Positions 17,401 through 26,742 are shown, numbered from the stretch's first letter. The stretch is DNA of 64,000 nt from Trebonia sp963771985 (GCA_963771985.1 CAVYVO010000022.1:1-64000); one strand, 5' to 3'. Program-made: numbers and translations. Notes: a model not told the origin generated them from the letters alone.

Positions 17401-18198
17401 TCAGCTGGCCGGCTCAAGATCCGTCAGCCGGACGGTGACGGTGCCGACCGTGGCACCCACGGTGACCGTCCCTGTCTTCTCGCCGGCCGTGCCCGCGCCG
17501 GCATGGGCGATGTTGTCCACGAACGCCGGCAGCTGGAACAGCACCGGGCCGGCGCGCTGATCACCGGTGAGCGTCAGCGTGACGCTGCCGCCGCTGGTGC
17601 GGATCGTCAGCCCGGCCTGCCGCCCGTCGGTGGCCGGGAGGTTCGCCAGGCTGATGACCTGCCCGCCTTGCACCCGAGAACCGGGCACGCCGCGGCCCAC
17701 GACGAGGCTGCCGTCAGATCGCAGGGAGGCCAGCGAGCCGGGCAGCACCATGCTGGCGCTGGCCACGCCCCGGGCGTGCGGCGACGAGCCGTTACCGTTC
17801 CCCGGACGGGTGCCGGTCCACGGTGAGCCCGGGCTGGGGAAGTCCTTGATGCACGGCTCGCTGGCTCCGCTGGGTCCCTCGGTGCTGAAGTTGGCCCTGA
17901 CGAAGCTCAGGTCGCCGGTCTTGAGCAGGCAGATGGCCCAGATCCAGGGATAAGCCCATACCCCGTCGTCGTACTGGGTCTGGTTGCCGATCACATAGCG
18001 CGCCCGCAGCAGCAGCCCGTGCGCGTTAACGGTGTAACCCTGGGTGAACAGGTTGGCCAGGATGCCGATGACATCGTGGCTGAATTCCTTGTCGTAGCCG
18101 CTGGCGCCGGTCTTCAGCTCGTCGCCGGAGCGGATGATCTGGGTGTAGAAGAAGCCTGTCTCGCAGGCGTCGACGAGCCCGGCGCCGGGCAGGCACAC
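17401..18198 (-). pseudogene. Secreted glycosidase-like protein, truncated and internally deleted
   Basis: The open frame encodes 265 residues but looks like two pieces of a larger protein. The first (GLVDACETGFFYTQIIRSGD, QGYTVNAHGLLLRARYVIGN, YPWIWAICLLKTGDLSF) resembles the alpha/alpha-barrel part of bacterial sugar hydrolases. After KDFPSPGSP it jumps to a C-terminal beta domain (SLRSDGSLVVGRGVP, LTIRTSGGSVTLTLTG, TGTVTVGATVGTVTVRLTDL). No signal peptide or N-terminal domain precedes it, and the region upstream (18199-18540) is not coding in frame. This domain comparison is from memory. It is most likely a remnant. Confidence 0.5.
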
Positions 18199-19016
18199 AA
18201 TCCGGGCGATCCCGGCCAGCTAACGCGGATTTCCACACAGGAGGTTCGGGGCAACTGCTGGCCGCGAGCTTGAGGTGAAGGAATGCTTCTGACGTGCAGG
18301 AATGCATATCCATGGCGGGCTGTCGTCCGGTGATACAGGGGGCGATCTCGCTGCGCAGAGATCCCATCGCGTTTGTTATCGAGCCGTTACTATTACGCCG
18401 GGCTTGCCATGGACGGCAGATAGTGACGGCATTCAGGCACGGAACGTGCGATCGGGGCTGTTCCCGGGCATGACGTCCGACTGCGGTCCTGGGTTCAGGA
18501 AGGCGATCCGCGAGGCCGTGGCAGGGAGATCGCAGCAACGACTACAGGCGGCTCCGTACCGGCCGGACTGGCTGACCTGGGCTGATCCGCCAACTGCGGG
18601 CCAGTGATCGGCCACGAGCAAGGGTCGAATTAGCTGTGTGGAAATCGGCGCTAAATGGGGCATGCGCTGCCCGGCTCCGGGCGCGCGGTTGCATGGGTTC
18701 ACCGGGACCGCAAGACAGTCAGTTCATGCGATGATCTATCACCTTCCCCGAAACTTCCTCAATAGTGAGACCGGCCCTGCTGAAGCGGGAAAGCCCAGGT
18801 CCAGGGGCTATAGAAGTTATTGAGATCTCAGGGGAACTCTGGGGTTATTTGTTATTCTATTTAAGCGATCAGCGGGTCCTGTCACGCCACCGCTATCAAC
18901 ATGCCGCCGGACCGTGACCAGACCCCGAAAAACCTGACATCGGCACCCATAACTCCGGAAACTTTAGGGCAGTGGGACCGGAGGGCTTAGGCAGGGCTGG
19001 TTACGACAGACCCTCT
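18199..19016. other. About 820 bp without a gene, left flank of the second IS
   Basis: No gene is supported on either strand. 18830-18870 is AT-rich (TGGGGTTATTTGTTATTC). The right end CCCTCTCCTAA (19011-19021) is the displaced left side of attachment site 2, cut off by the IS insertion. Confidence 0.45.
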
Positions 19017-19021
19017 CCTAA

Positions 19022-21018
19022 TCCGAAGTTGCCGTAACTCTCTGTAGGTATTGTGTCCTGAACTGCCGTTTCGGTGAGATCCGGCCACAGAGCGTAGTCA
19101 GAAAATTCGGCGTGTCGTTACCGGGATCCGTCCAGGCATACCTTTATGATCTGGCTATGGCGCGGAACAGCGGGAAAGTCCACGTAGTCAGAGTCAGCAA
19201 GACCGGCTACGTCGACAAGCAGGGCCGCCGCAAGGACTACTCCTCGGCCTACCTGCGCCGCACCTACCGGGAGGCCGGCACGGTCAAGAACGAGACCGTG
19301 GCCAACTTGTCCGCGCTGCCGGACCACGTCATCGACTGGATCGACGCCGGCCTGAAGGGCCAGCATCTGGTCCCCGCCGGCGAGGCGGTCACCATCACCA
19401 GCTCGCTGCCGCACGGCCACGTCGCCGCCGTGCACGCCATGGCCAAGAAGCTGGGGCTGCCCGCCCTGCTCGGCCCGGCGGGCCCCCGGCGGGACCTGGC
19501 CCTGGCGCTGATCATCTCCCGGGTCGTCAAGCCGGGCTCCAAGCTGTCCACCCTGACCTGGTGGGCCGACACCACCCTCGGCGCCGACCTCGGCGTGGCC
19601 GGCGCGCCCGCCGACGACATCTACGCCGCGATGGACCGGCTGGAAGACCAGCAGGACGCCATCGAGGCGGAGCTGGCCCGCCGCCACCTGGCCCCGGAGC
19701 CGAACCCGGCGAAGATGGCGCTATTCGACCTGTCATCCTCCTGGCTGGAAGGCACGCACTGCCCGCTGGCCGCCCGCGGGTACTCCCGGGACGCCAAGAA
19801 GGGCAAACTGCAGATCGAGTACGGGCTGCTCACCGACCCTGAGGGCCGCCCGGCCGCGGTCCGGGTGTTCCCCGGCAACACCGGCGACCCCGCCGCGTTC
19901 ACCGCCATCGCAGACGTGGTGCGGGACAAGTCCGGGCTGGCGCAGATGGTCATGGCCGGCGACCGGGGGATGATCACCAGCGCCCGGATCCGGGCCCTGA
20001 ACCAGCTGGAAGACGGGACGCAGCGGCCGGACCCCTACGGCTGGATCACCGCACTGCGCGCCCCCGCGATCAAGAAGCTGATGGCCGACGACGGCCCGCT
20101 CCAGCTCAGCCTCTCCGGTCAGCAAGATCTCGCGGAGATCACCTCCGAAGACTTCCCCGGCGAGCGGCTGGTCGCCTGCCGCAACCCGCACCTGGCCGCC
20201 GACCGCGCCCGCACCCGGGAGGAACTGCTGGCCGCCACCGAGAAGCTGCTCGCCCCCGTCGCCGCCCGCGTCCAGGCCGGGAGACTCGCCGGCGCCGGGC
20301 CGATCGGCGTCGAGGTGGGCAAGGTGATCAGCAAGTACAAGACCGGCAAGCACTTCGAGATCACGATCACGGACACCACCCTGGCCGTCGAGCGCCGGCA
20401 GGACCAGATCAACGCCGAAGCCGCCCTGGACGGGTTCTACGTGCTCCGCACCCCCATCCCCGCAGACGAGCTCGACGCGCCCGGCGTCGTCACCGCCTGC
20501 AAGAACCTCAAATATGCCGGGCGGGACTTCCGGCACATCAAATCCGACGACCTGGACCTGCGGCCCGTCTTCCACCGGCTCGAAGAACGCGTCAAAGCCC
20601 ACGTGCTGATCTGCATGCTCGCCTGCTACCTCACCTGGCACCTGCGCCGCACCTGGGCACCGCTCACCTTCACCGACCAGGTACCCCCGGAACAGGACAA
20701 CCCGGTCACCCCCGCCCGCCGCTCCGCGCACGCCCAGGCCAAGGCCTCCTGCCAGCACGACGGCGCCGGCCGCCCCTACCGCAGCTTCCGCGGCCTGCTC
20801 GAGCACCTGGCCACCCTGACCCGCAACCAGGTCCGGTTCGCCGGAACCAGCGTCACCGTGCCGATGCTCGCCCAGCCGGCCAGCACCCAGCGGGAAGCCT
20901 TCGACCTCATCGGCGTCCCGATACCGCTCACCTTGAAGTAGCCAGAACAAAACCCGGCCAGACCGGGGAAAGACCAGGTCAGGACCTAAACCGCCTACCA
21001 AACCAGCCGTAACTTCGG
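19022..21018 (+). mobile_element. IS1634-type insertion sequence (second copy), inserted in an att site
   Basis: The inverted ends CCGAAGTT (19023-19030) and AACTTCGG (21011-21018) flank a single transposase gene. CCTAA is directly repeated on both sides (19017-19021 and 21019-21023), which looks like the target duplication. Removing the element restores CTCTCCTAAGCGGTAGG, exactly the arrangement of attachment copy 3. The IS therefore landed inside the anticodon-loop region of the tRNA-derived site. Confidence 0.75.
19157..20941 (+). CDS. IS1634 family transposase (second type)
   Basis: A 594-residue DDE transposase, only distantly similar to the one at 13720. The start MARNSGKVHVVRV at 19157 is favoured by homology over the upstream GTG at 19112. 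The triad region is MALFDLSSSWLEG (first Asp), MVMAGDRGMITS (second Asp), and a C-terminal Glu region around HRLEERVKAHVLI. The central KYKTGKHFEITI segment is family-typical. The frame is intact throughout. The gene lies within the element bounded by CCGAAGTT ends. Confidence 0.85.
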   Translation: MARNSGKVHVVRVSKTGYVDKQGRRKDYSSAYLRRTYREAGTVKNETVANLSALPDHVIDWIDAGLKGQHLVPAGEAVTITSSLPHGHVAAVHAMAKKLGLPALLGPAGPRRDLALALIISRVVKPGSKLSTLTWWADTTLGADLGVAGAPADDIYAAMDRLEDQQDAIEAELARRHLAPEPNPAKMALFDLSSSWLEGTHCPLAARGYSRDAKKGKLQIEYGLLTDPEGRPAAVRVFPGNTGDPAAFTAIADVVRDKSGLAQMVMAGDRGMITSARIRALNQLEDGTQRPDPYGWITALRAPAIKKLMADDGPLQLSLSGQQDLAEITSEDFPGERLVACRNPHLAADRARTREELLAATEKLLAPVAARVQAGRLAGAGPIGVEVGKVISKYKTGKHFEITITDTTLAVERRQDQINAEAALDGFYVLRTPIPADELDAPGVVTACKNLKYAGRDFRHIKSDDLDLRPVFHRLEERVKAHVLICMLACYLTWHLRRTWAPLTFTDQVPPEQDNPVTPARRSAHAQAKASCQHDGAGRPYRSFRGLLEHLATLTRNQVRFAGTSVTVPMLAQPASTQREAFDLIGVPIPLTLK

Positions 21019-21056
21019 CCTAAGCGGTAGGTCCCGCGTTCGAGTCGCGGTCGGGG
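21019..21056 (+). repeat. Attachment-site repeat 2: tRNA 3' half
   Basis: Identical over 38 bp to attachment copy 1 (3589-3626). The left side abuts the inverted end of the second IS, and its first five bases are half of that element's target duplication. Downstream bases differ until the hairpin at 21081, which again matches the copy 1 region. Confidence 0.8.
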
Positions 21057-21080
21057 TGCCCGTCGAACTCGCGCTGTCAG

Positions 21081-21113
21081 CCCTCTCGTCTGCATCAGAG
21101 CAGGAAGAGAGGG
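21081..21113 (+). terminator. Terminator-like hairpin after att copy 2
   Basis: CCCTCTC and CTGC pair with GCAG and GAGAGGG around ATCAGA, nearly the same as the hairpin after copy 1. It shows that the duplicated unit extends about 57 bp beyond the tRNA part. There is no T run here. Confidence 0.55.
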
Positions 21114-21162
21114 AAGATGGATACTGGACGCGAGTTCCGCGGCATTCGAGGCAGCTGAAAGG

Positions 21163-22014
21163 TCATGACTCCTGCTGCGAGTGGCCGAGCCGGCGGGGTG
21201 AACGGCCCAGTCCGCGGGCGGCCGGGGCAGGGCCTGGCTCCCAGCGGAATGCCAGCGCGATGACCACGATCGCTGCCGCGCTCCAGCCGAGCACCACCAG
21301 CAGCCCGGGGAGCGGCATCGGCCAGGACTGTGTGGCCGGGTTGAAGGAGTCTTCCATTGCGCGGGCGATCGGGGCGACCGGGAAGGCAGACGCCAGGTCG
21401 TGCAGCCACGCGGGCGGGTGACTGACGGAGAAGAACACACCCGAGATGAACGCGAGCGGCAGCATAGTGCCGAACGCGATCGGGAGCGCGGTCTCGCTCT
21501 TGGGGACGACCGTGGTGACCGCCGCGCCGATCAGGAAGAAACAGGCGATGCCGAGGAAGGCAGCGGCGGCGAAGTAGCCAAAGGCATGCCAGACGATGCT
21601 CACTTTGAAGAGCGTCACTCCGGTCGCGATGATTACGCCGCACGCGATCACCGAAGTCACGAACGCGGAGCCGCACCGGCCGGCCAGGTAGGCCCAGGCA
21701 GGCAGGGGCGTGCCGCGCAGGCGTTTGAGTGTGCCTTCCTCCCGGGACAGCACCATGCTGATGATGGCCGTCACGTAGCAGGCGTTGAGCAGGCAGAAGG
21801 CGCACATCGCCGGGGTGAGCCACTGCGCGTAGGGCAACCCTCCCACCGGCTTCGCCGGGGTGATTACCTTGAGGCAGATCAGCAGCAGCAGCGGGAACAC
21901 GATGGACAGGAAGAACCCCAGCGGGCTGCGCAGCAGCAGTATGAGCTGGTAGCGGACCTGGCCGAGGGCAAGAAGCATCGGATGCCGTGATCTGCGCGCT
22001 GCCTCAGTGGCCAT
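21163..22014 (-). CDS. ABC-2 type transporter permease
   Basis: A 283-residue integral membrane protein with about six hydrophobic segments (LGFFLSIVFPLLLLICLKVI, AMCAFCLLNACYVTAIISM, FVTSVIACGVIIATGV, FGYFAAAAFLGIACFFLIG, IAFGTMLPLAFISGVFFSV, PGLLVVLGWSAAAIVVIALA). The cytoplasmic motif SREEGTLKRLRGTPLP is typical of ABC-2 drug and lipid exporters. It overlaps the ATPase gene by 11 bp, so the two form one exporter. It is probably controlled by the divergent sensor/regulator operon at 23402. Confidence 0.92.
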   Translation of the reverse strand: MATEAARRSRHPMLLALGQVRYQLILLLRSPLGFFLSIVFPLLLLICLKVITPAKPVGGLPYAQWLTPAMCAFCLLNACYVTAIISMVLSREEGTLKRLRGTPLPAWAYLAGRCGSAFVTSVIACGVIIATGVTLFKVSIVWHAFGYFAAAAFLGIACFFLIGAAVTTVVPKSETALPIAFGTMLPLAFISGVFFSVSHPPAWLHDLASAFPVAPIARAMEDSFNPATQSWPMPLPGLLVVLGWSAAAIVVIALAFRWEPGPAPAARGLGRSPRRLGHSQQES

Positions 22015-22951
22015 CGTCGGCTCCTATGGCCGCCTGCCCGGTGATGCGGAGGTACACATCCTCTAGCGACGGCCGGGTAACCGTCAGCCCCGGCAGCTCC
22101 ACGTCATGGGCAGCGGCCCACTGGGTCAAGGCCAGCAGGACCCGGGTGGGCTCGTCGGTATGCATGGTGAACTCGCCCGCGGGGCCTGCTGGCTGATCCC
22201 ACGGCCCGGCCGGCGGTTCACTGCCCCTCAGCTGGGCGGGAAGCCGGAAGCTGATCACGGTGCCGGAGACATCGCGCCCGCCCAGCTCGTGCGGGGTTGA
22301 CTCCTCAACCATATGGCCGTGGCTCATCACCCCGACCCGGTCGGCCAGGTGCTGCACCTCGTCGAGATAGTGCGAGGTGAGCAGCACGGTGGTCCCGGAG
22401 CGGCGCAGGCCGGCGATCATGTCCCAGGCCTCCCGCCGCGCATTCGGGTCAAACCCCGTGGTCGGCTCGTCAAGGAACAAGACTTCCGGATCGCCGATCA
22501 AGGCTAGCGCCAGATCCAGTCGGCGCAGCTGCCCCCCGGACAGAGTCCGTACCCTCGCCCGGCGCTTGGCGGCCAGGCCGACCTGCTCGATTGTCTCCGC
22601 CGTATCCCGCGGTCGGGCATAGAAGCCGGCGAATAGTGAGACCGTCTCCTGGATGGTCAGCTCGGCGTCCATGCCGCCAGACTGCAGCACGATCCCGACC
22701 CGCTCGCGGAAGTGGCGATCACCAGCGCCCGGATCGAACCCGAGCACCCGGACCGAACCACCTGACCGCCGCCGGTGTCCTTCGAGTATCTCCACCGTCG
22801 AGGTCTTGCCCGCCCCGTTCGGCCCGAGCAGCGCGTAAATCTCGCCGCGCTGGACCTGGAAGCTCACGCCATCCACGGCGCGCACCTTGCCGTAGTCCTT
22901 ACGGAGCCCCTCCACTACGATGGCGGGCACCTGGCCGACCGACTTCCCCAT
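22004..22951 (-). CDS. ABC transporter ATP-binding protein
   Basis: A 315-residue ATPase of the ABC-2 exporter type. Walker A is LLGPNGAGKTSTVE, the Q-loop lies in GIVLQSGG, the signature is LSGGQLRRLDLA, Walker B is EVLFLDEPTTGFDP, and the switch His lies in LLTSHYLDEV. The C-terminal 80 residues form the usual extra domain of drug-resistance ATPases. ATG 22951 (MGKSVGQVPAIV) is preferred over the longer frame. It pairs with the permease and probably exports an antibiotic or lipid; the substrate cannot be told. Confidence 0.93.
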   Translation of the reverse strand: MGKSVGQVPAIVVEGLRKDYGKVRAVDGVSFQVQRGEIYALLGPNGAGKTSTVEILEGHRRRSGGSVRVLGFDPGAGDRHFRERVGIVLQSGGMDAELTIQETVSLFAGFYARPRDTAETIEQVGLAAKRRARVRTLSGGQLRRLDLALALIGDPEVLFLDEPTTGFDPNARREAWDMIAGLRRSGTTVLLTSHYLDEVQHLADRVGVMSHGHMVEESTPHELGGRDVSGTVISFRLPAQLRGSEPPAGPWDQPAGPAGEFTMHTDEPTRVLLALTQWAAAHDVELPGLTVTRPSLEDVYLRITGQAAIGADDGH

Positions 22952-23401
22952 GACGTGATCGTCAGCGATAGCGGTCCAGTGCCCCAGAGACCTAGGTCCA
23001 ACAGAGTAGGACCACAGGCCACCAGCCAGCCACTTGGCAAGTGACAACACGATTCACGGCGCAGATCAGGACGATCCGAGTGAAGCAACCCGCAGCGTCG
23101 GCACAGCTCTCAGGGGCTCAGAGTCGCTCGGCGTCACCTGGACGTCACGAACGTTGTTACGATCCGTCATCACTCCTCGTTGTGGCCAGAGCGCGTACCC
23201 GCCGATCTGGCTGTGAAGCGTGTTGGCCAAAGTGGTTAGCGGATGTGCAGACGAGGCGATCGGCGCGCCTGATCGGCATTGGCTAAGGCTGACTGGAACG
23301 ACTGCCGCTCGACAGGAAGAAGAACCGCAGGTCGTTCAGCCCGGCCCAGATGTTGAAACGTTACCGTTCCCGGCGCCGTGGTCCTGCCGCATACTGGTCC
23401 G
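22952..23401. other. Divergent promoter region, 450 bp
   Basis: This is the spacer between the ABC exporter (leftward) and the sensor/regulator operon (rightward). No gene is convincing. It should hold both promoters; TTGTTACGATCC near 23154 is one possible element. I see no strong dyad that would name the operator. Confidence 0.4.
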
Positions 23402-24598
23402 GTGGAATCGGCAGCTAATTCCGTCGGGGGGCAGGTCCAGCCCCCTGCGGTCCGCCGCAGGCAGGGACGCCGCTCGCGGGTAGCGGGGCCATCCGACCAG
23501 GCCCTGCACTGGCTGGCCGGCTGGTATGCGATCGCCCTGCGCCTCGGCGGCGCGGTCTTGTTCACCGCGGTAGCCGTGCTGGCCGCAACGAAGCAGATCT
23601 CCGGCTGGTGGCTGGGCGCGCCGCTGACTGCGCTGTGCTTGTGGTCAGCCTTCTTCACCTGGCGGGTCCGGCGGTCCGGGTTGACGCCGACTGTGGTACT
23701 GGCCGACGCCGCGGTTATCTGCGCGCTGGCGCTGGCGCAGCAGCACATGGTGCCGGCCGTGCTGATCATGGACGACACGACCTGGATGCTTCCGCTGGCC
23801 TGCACGTCGATCTACATGCTGCAGATCGCGCTGCGGCCGCGGCTCGCGCTGCCCGGGGCCGCGATGGTGGTCATCGCCTACGGGCTCGGCTCCGGCCACC
23901 TGGCCGATGGCTGGCTGCTAGTGGCCGAGACGATCGTCGTCGCCGGGCTGATGGCGGTGATCCGCGGCGGCGCCTGGCAAGCGGACGCAGTCGTCGCCGC
24001 CGGGCTGGAGACCGAGCGGCAGATCCGGGCCGAGGAAGCGCGGCGCGCTGACGAGCGAGAGCAGCACCGCCAACTGCACGACACCGTCCTGTCGACCCTG
24101 ACCATGGTCGCGGCCGGCGCCTTTGCCGAACCGTCCCCAGCACTGACCGCGCAGGCGGCCCGGGACCTGCGCGTGCTGCAAGGGCTCGAGGGCGCCCCGG
24201 CCGTTCTGGGCGGGCGGGCGCCGCTGACTGACCTGACACCGAAGCTGGAGCGGGCCGCGGCCAGCACCGGTGACCTGGCTGTGGGGCTGGATCTCGTCCC
24301 GGTCACGCTGCCGTATACGGTCGCGGATCAGCTTGTCGCCTGCGTCGGCGAGGCGCTGCGCAACGTCGAGCAGCACGCCGGAACGGGCCAGGCGGAAGTG
24401 ACCGTCACCGGCGGTGCGGGCTGGGCGGTCGTCAAGATCACTGACCATGGCCGCGGGTTCGACCCGGCCGCCACCCCGCCATCCCGCCGGGGCATCCGCG
24501 AGTCGATCACCGGGCGGATGCTGGCGGCTGGCGGCCGGGCCGCGATCGCTAGCCGTCCCGGCGCGGGCACGACCGTTACCGTGAGCTGGCCGGCATGA
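23402..24598 (+). CDS. Sensor histidine kinase, NarL/DesK type
   Basis: A 398-residue membrane kinase. The N-terminal half has four to six hydrophobic segments (AIALRLGGAVLFTAVAVLA, LGAPLTALCLWSAFF, ALPGAAMVVIAYGLG, TIVVAGLMAVI). The HisKA_3-type dimer helix carries the phospho-acceptor in REQHRQLHDTVLSTL (about residue 226). The ATPase domain has the N-box GEALRNVEQHAG and the G1 box TDHGRGFDP. GTG 23402 and GTG 23378 are both possible starts. Its stop overlaps the next gene by ATGA, so the three genes are one operon controlling, by position, the divergent ABC exporter. Confidence 0.9.
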   Translation: MESAANSVGGQVQPPAVRRRQGRRSRVAGPSDQALHWLAGWYAIALRLGGAVLFTAVAVLAATKQISGWWLGAPLTALCLWSAFFTWRVRRSGLTPTVVLADAAVICALALAQQHMVPAVLIMDDTTWMLPLACTSIYMLQIALRPRLALPGAAMVVIAYGLGSGHLADGWLLVAETIVVAGLMAVIRGGAWQADAVVAAGLETERQIRAEEARRADEREQHRQLHDTVLSTLTMVAAGAFAEPSPALTAQAARDLRVLQGLEGAPAVLGGRAPLTDLTPKLERAAASTGDLAVGLDLVPVTLPYTVADQLVACVGEALRNVEQHAGTGQAEVTVTGGAGWAVVKITDHGRGFDPAATPPSRRGIRESITGRMLAAGGRAAIASRPGAGTTVTVSWPA

Positions 24599-25698
24599 CC
24601 ACCGTGCAGCCGGCGGCGATGATGTCGGGCCGCTATCAGCGGGCCTTCACCATCGCTGTGGTCTTCCTGGTCGCGGGCTGGCATCTCGCTGGAGCGGGCG
24701 GGCAGCTGCTGCATAACCGGCCGGCCTACGGCTCGTTCGCCTTCCAGGGCGCCATGTGGCTGGTCATGGCGCTGGCGATCGCCGCCGGGTCGGTCCTGGT
24801 GCTGCGCGGAGCGCCCAGCTGGCGCCCGGCCTGGGCCGTGGCCGTGATCGCGCTGGCCGCCAGCACGGCCGCGGCGGCGGCCAGCCCGGCCGGCCAGATG
24901 CTGGCGGTCAACTGGGCGTGGGGGAGTGCCGGCTGGATAGGCGTGCTCGTGCTGCTCCGCCGCCGGTTCGCCGAGCTTGCGTGGTTCCTTGCCGCCGAGG
25001 CCCTGGCCACCCTGGGCGTGCAGGTGTGGGACGGGCTGCACCGCGCCGACCTGGCCGGCTTCCTCGCCGTGCTGGCCTGGTCGACCGGCGCCCAGGTGGC
25101 CGTCGCCGCCGGGGTCAGGGCGCTGGATCTCGCCGCCGGCCACGCCGCCGCGGCGGCGCGCAGCGAGCATGCCGCGCGCGAGCGGGCCGCCACCGCGGAG
25201 ATCATCCGGGCCGCCCGGCACGCCCGCTGGCTGGCGCTGCAGGAAAGCGCCGTCCCGCTGGTCGCCGAGCTGGCGGCGGGCACGGCTGACCCGGGCGATG
25301 CGCAGGTGCGCGTCAGGTGCGCTGTCCAGGCGGCCCGGCTGCGCCGACTGCTGGCCGAGGGCGATGAGGTACCCGGATCGCTAGTGCACGAACTTCATGC
25401 GAGTGCCGATGTGGCCGAGCGGCGCGGGATTGCCGTCGAGATCGAGACGGCCGGGGCGCTGCCACCGGTGCCCGGCCCGGCCCGGCGGGTGATCACCGAC
25501 GCTGCTATCGCGATCCTGACCGCCGCGCGCAGCCAGGCGCGGATCACCCTGGCGACGGTGACCGCCGGGATCGCTGTCAGCTTCGTCGCCGATACCGGCG
25601 CGGTCGTCCACCTGCCCGTAGCCGGCGCGGGGGTCGCCATCGAACATCAGCAAGACGACGGCATGCTCTGGGCGGAGGCGCGATGGAACAGCCGGTGA
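24595..25698 (+). CDS. Membrane sensor-like partner lacking kinase motifs
   Basis: A 367-residue protein with about six N-terminal membrane helices (AFTIAVVFLVAGWHLAGAG, GAMWLVMALAIAAGSVLV, AWAVAVIALAASTAAAAAS) and a cytoplasmic half shaped like a DesK-type dimer/ATPase unit (TAEIIRAARHARWLALQESA, RVITDAAIAILTAARSQARI). It lacks a recognisable phospho-acceptor H-box and a glycine-rich G1 box. It looks like a degenerate kinase acting as co-sensor. It is sandwiched between kinase and regulator with overlaps of 4 and 16 bp, so stoichiometric expression is likely. Confidence 0.7.
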   Translation: MTTVQPAAMMSGRYQRAFTIAVVFLVAGWHLAGAGGQLLHNRPAYGSFAFQGAMWLVMALAIAAGSVLVLRGAPSWRPAWAVAVIALAASTAAAAASPAGQMLAVNWAWGSAGWIGVLVLLRRRFAELAWFLAAEALATLGVQVWDGLHRADLAGFLAVLAWSTGAQVAVAAGVRALDLAAGHAAAAARSEHAARERAATAEIIRAARHARWLALQESAVPLVAELAAGTADPGDAQVRVRCAVQAARLRRLLAEGDEVPGSLVHELHASADVAERRGIAVEIETAGALPPVPGPARRVITDAAIAILTAARSQARITLATVTAGIAVSFVADTGAVVHLPVAGAGVAIEHQQDDGMLWAEARWNSR

Positions 25699-26396
25699 CG
25701 GTGGCGATCATCGAAGACCATCCGGTCGTCACCGAGGGGGTGGCGTCCTGGATCCGGTCCGATCCCGGCCAGCGGGTGCGGCTGGTGCACACGGCGCGCG
25801 ACCTGACCGGGCTCCGCGCAGTGCCGCGGCCGCCGGCCAACGTGGTCATCCTGGACCTAGAGCTGTCCGGCGAGCTGGTCACCACGCAGATCCCCGGGCT
25901 GGTGGCAGCCGGATACCGGGTGGTGGCCTTCTCCGGGCACAGCGATCCGGCGATCGTGATGGAGACGCTGGACAACGGCGCGCACGCCTACGTGTCCAAG
26001 GATGAGGGCAGTGACCATCTGGTCGAGGCTGTGCTGGCGGCCGCCGCCGACCGGCCGTACGTGACCCGGTCGCAGGCCAGGGCGATGCTCGCCGACCAGA
26101 GCCCGGCCCGGCCGGCGCTGTCGGAGCAGGAGCGGCAGGCGCTGCTGCTGTGGTTCCAGGGCATGTCGAAAGCATCGGTCGGGCGGCGCATGTCGATCAG
26201 CGAGAACACAGTCCGGCAGTACATCAGCCGCGCGCGCGCCAAGTACGCGGCCACCGGGCGGCCCGCGCCGAGCAAGGATGCGCTGCTCGCCCGCGCGATC
26301 GAGGACGGCGTGATCAAGCCGGGCGAGATTATGCCATACAAGTCATTCGCCCGCGCCGCAGCCGATCAGCCCAGCCTGGGTGTCCCGGGCCAGTGA
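25683..26396 (+). CDS. Response regulator, NarL/LuxR-type
   Basis: A 237-residue regulator. The receiver domain (residues 5-120) has the acidic pocket IIEDHPVV, phospho-acceptor Asp in VVILDLEL (about residue 59) and Lys in AYVSKDEG. The C-terminal HTH is LSEQERQALLLWFQGMSKAS, VGRRMSISENTVRQYISRAR, somewhat divergent from standard LuxR. The tail is extended by about 30 residues. It is encoded last in the sensor operon and is expected to activate the divergent exporter genes 22004-22951 and 21163-22014. Confidence 0.9.
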   Translation: MEQPVTVAIIEDHPVVTEGVASWIRSDPGQRVRLVHTARDLTGLRAVPRPPANVVILDLELSGELVTTQIPGLVAAGYRVVAFSGHSDPAIVMETLDNGAHAYVSKDEGSDHLVEAVLAAAADRPYVTRSQARAMLADQSPARPALSEQERQALLLWFQGMSKASVGRRMSISENTVRQYISRARAKYAATGRPAPSKDALLARAIEDGVIKPGEIMPYKSFARAAADQPSLGVPGQ

Positions 26397-26420
26397 ATGA
26401 CCCGGGACGCCCAAGCCGCC

Positions 26421-26457
26421 CCCCCGGAGCTGCCCCCAGGTCCCCCGGAGCTGCCCC
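26421..26457. repeat. 16-bp direct repeat
   Basis: CCCCCGGAGCTGCCCC occurs at 26421-26436 and 26442-26457 with a five-base spacer, just after the response-regulator gene. Its role is unknown. Confidence 0.6.
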
Positions 26458-26605
26458 GCCAGCAGAATCGGCCGCAGGCCGGCGCCAGGCCGCATAGCCG
26501 GGCGCCGCAGCGTCATCAGATCGCGGGCTGGCGCACACAGTGAGCATTCCCGATCGAGGGCGACACTGTCATGACGCCCGATCGGGTGACACGACGGCGG
26601 GCTGG

Positions 26606-26737
26606 CTAGCCGGCGAGGAAATCTGGAGCGAGCCGGGGCGGCGCGCACGCCAGCCAGCCGTCGGTGATCGCCTCGCGCAGCGCCGCCCCGGTCGCTTGCG
26701 GCAGCTGGATGAGGACGGTGCGGTAGCCGTCGAAGGA
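26606..26737 (-). pseudogene. MmcQ/YjbR-like gene, C-terminal fragment cut at att site 3
   Basis: Reading leftward from about 26737, the frame gives FDGYRTVLIQLPQATGAALR, EAITDGWLACAPPRLAPDFL and a stop at 26606-26608. The intact YjbR-like protein at 33558 has FNGYKAYLIQLDKVDAEVLK and DALTDGWLACAPRTLADQYA at its end, so the match is clear. Homology stops five bases before attachment site 3, and the first 90 or so residues are missing. The gene was broken when the element joined at that site. Confidence 0.8.
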
Positions 26738-26742
26738 CCTCT

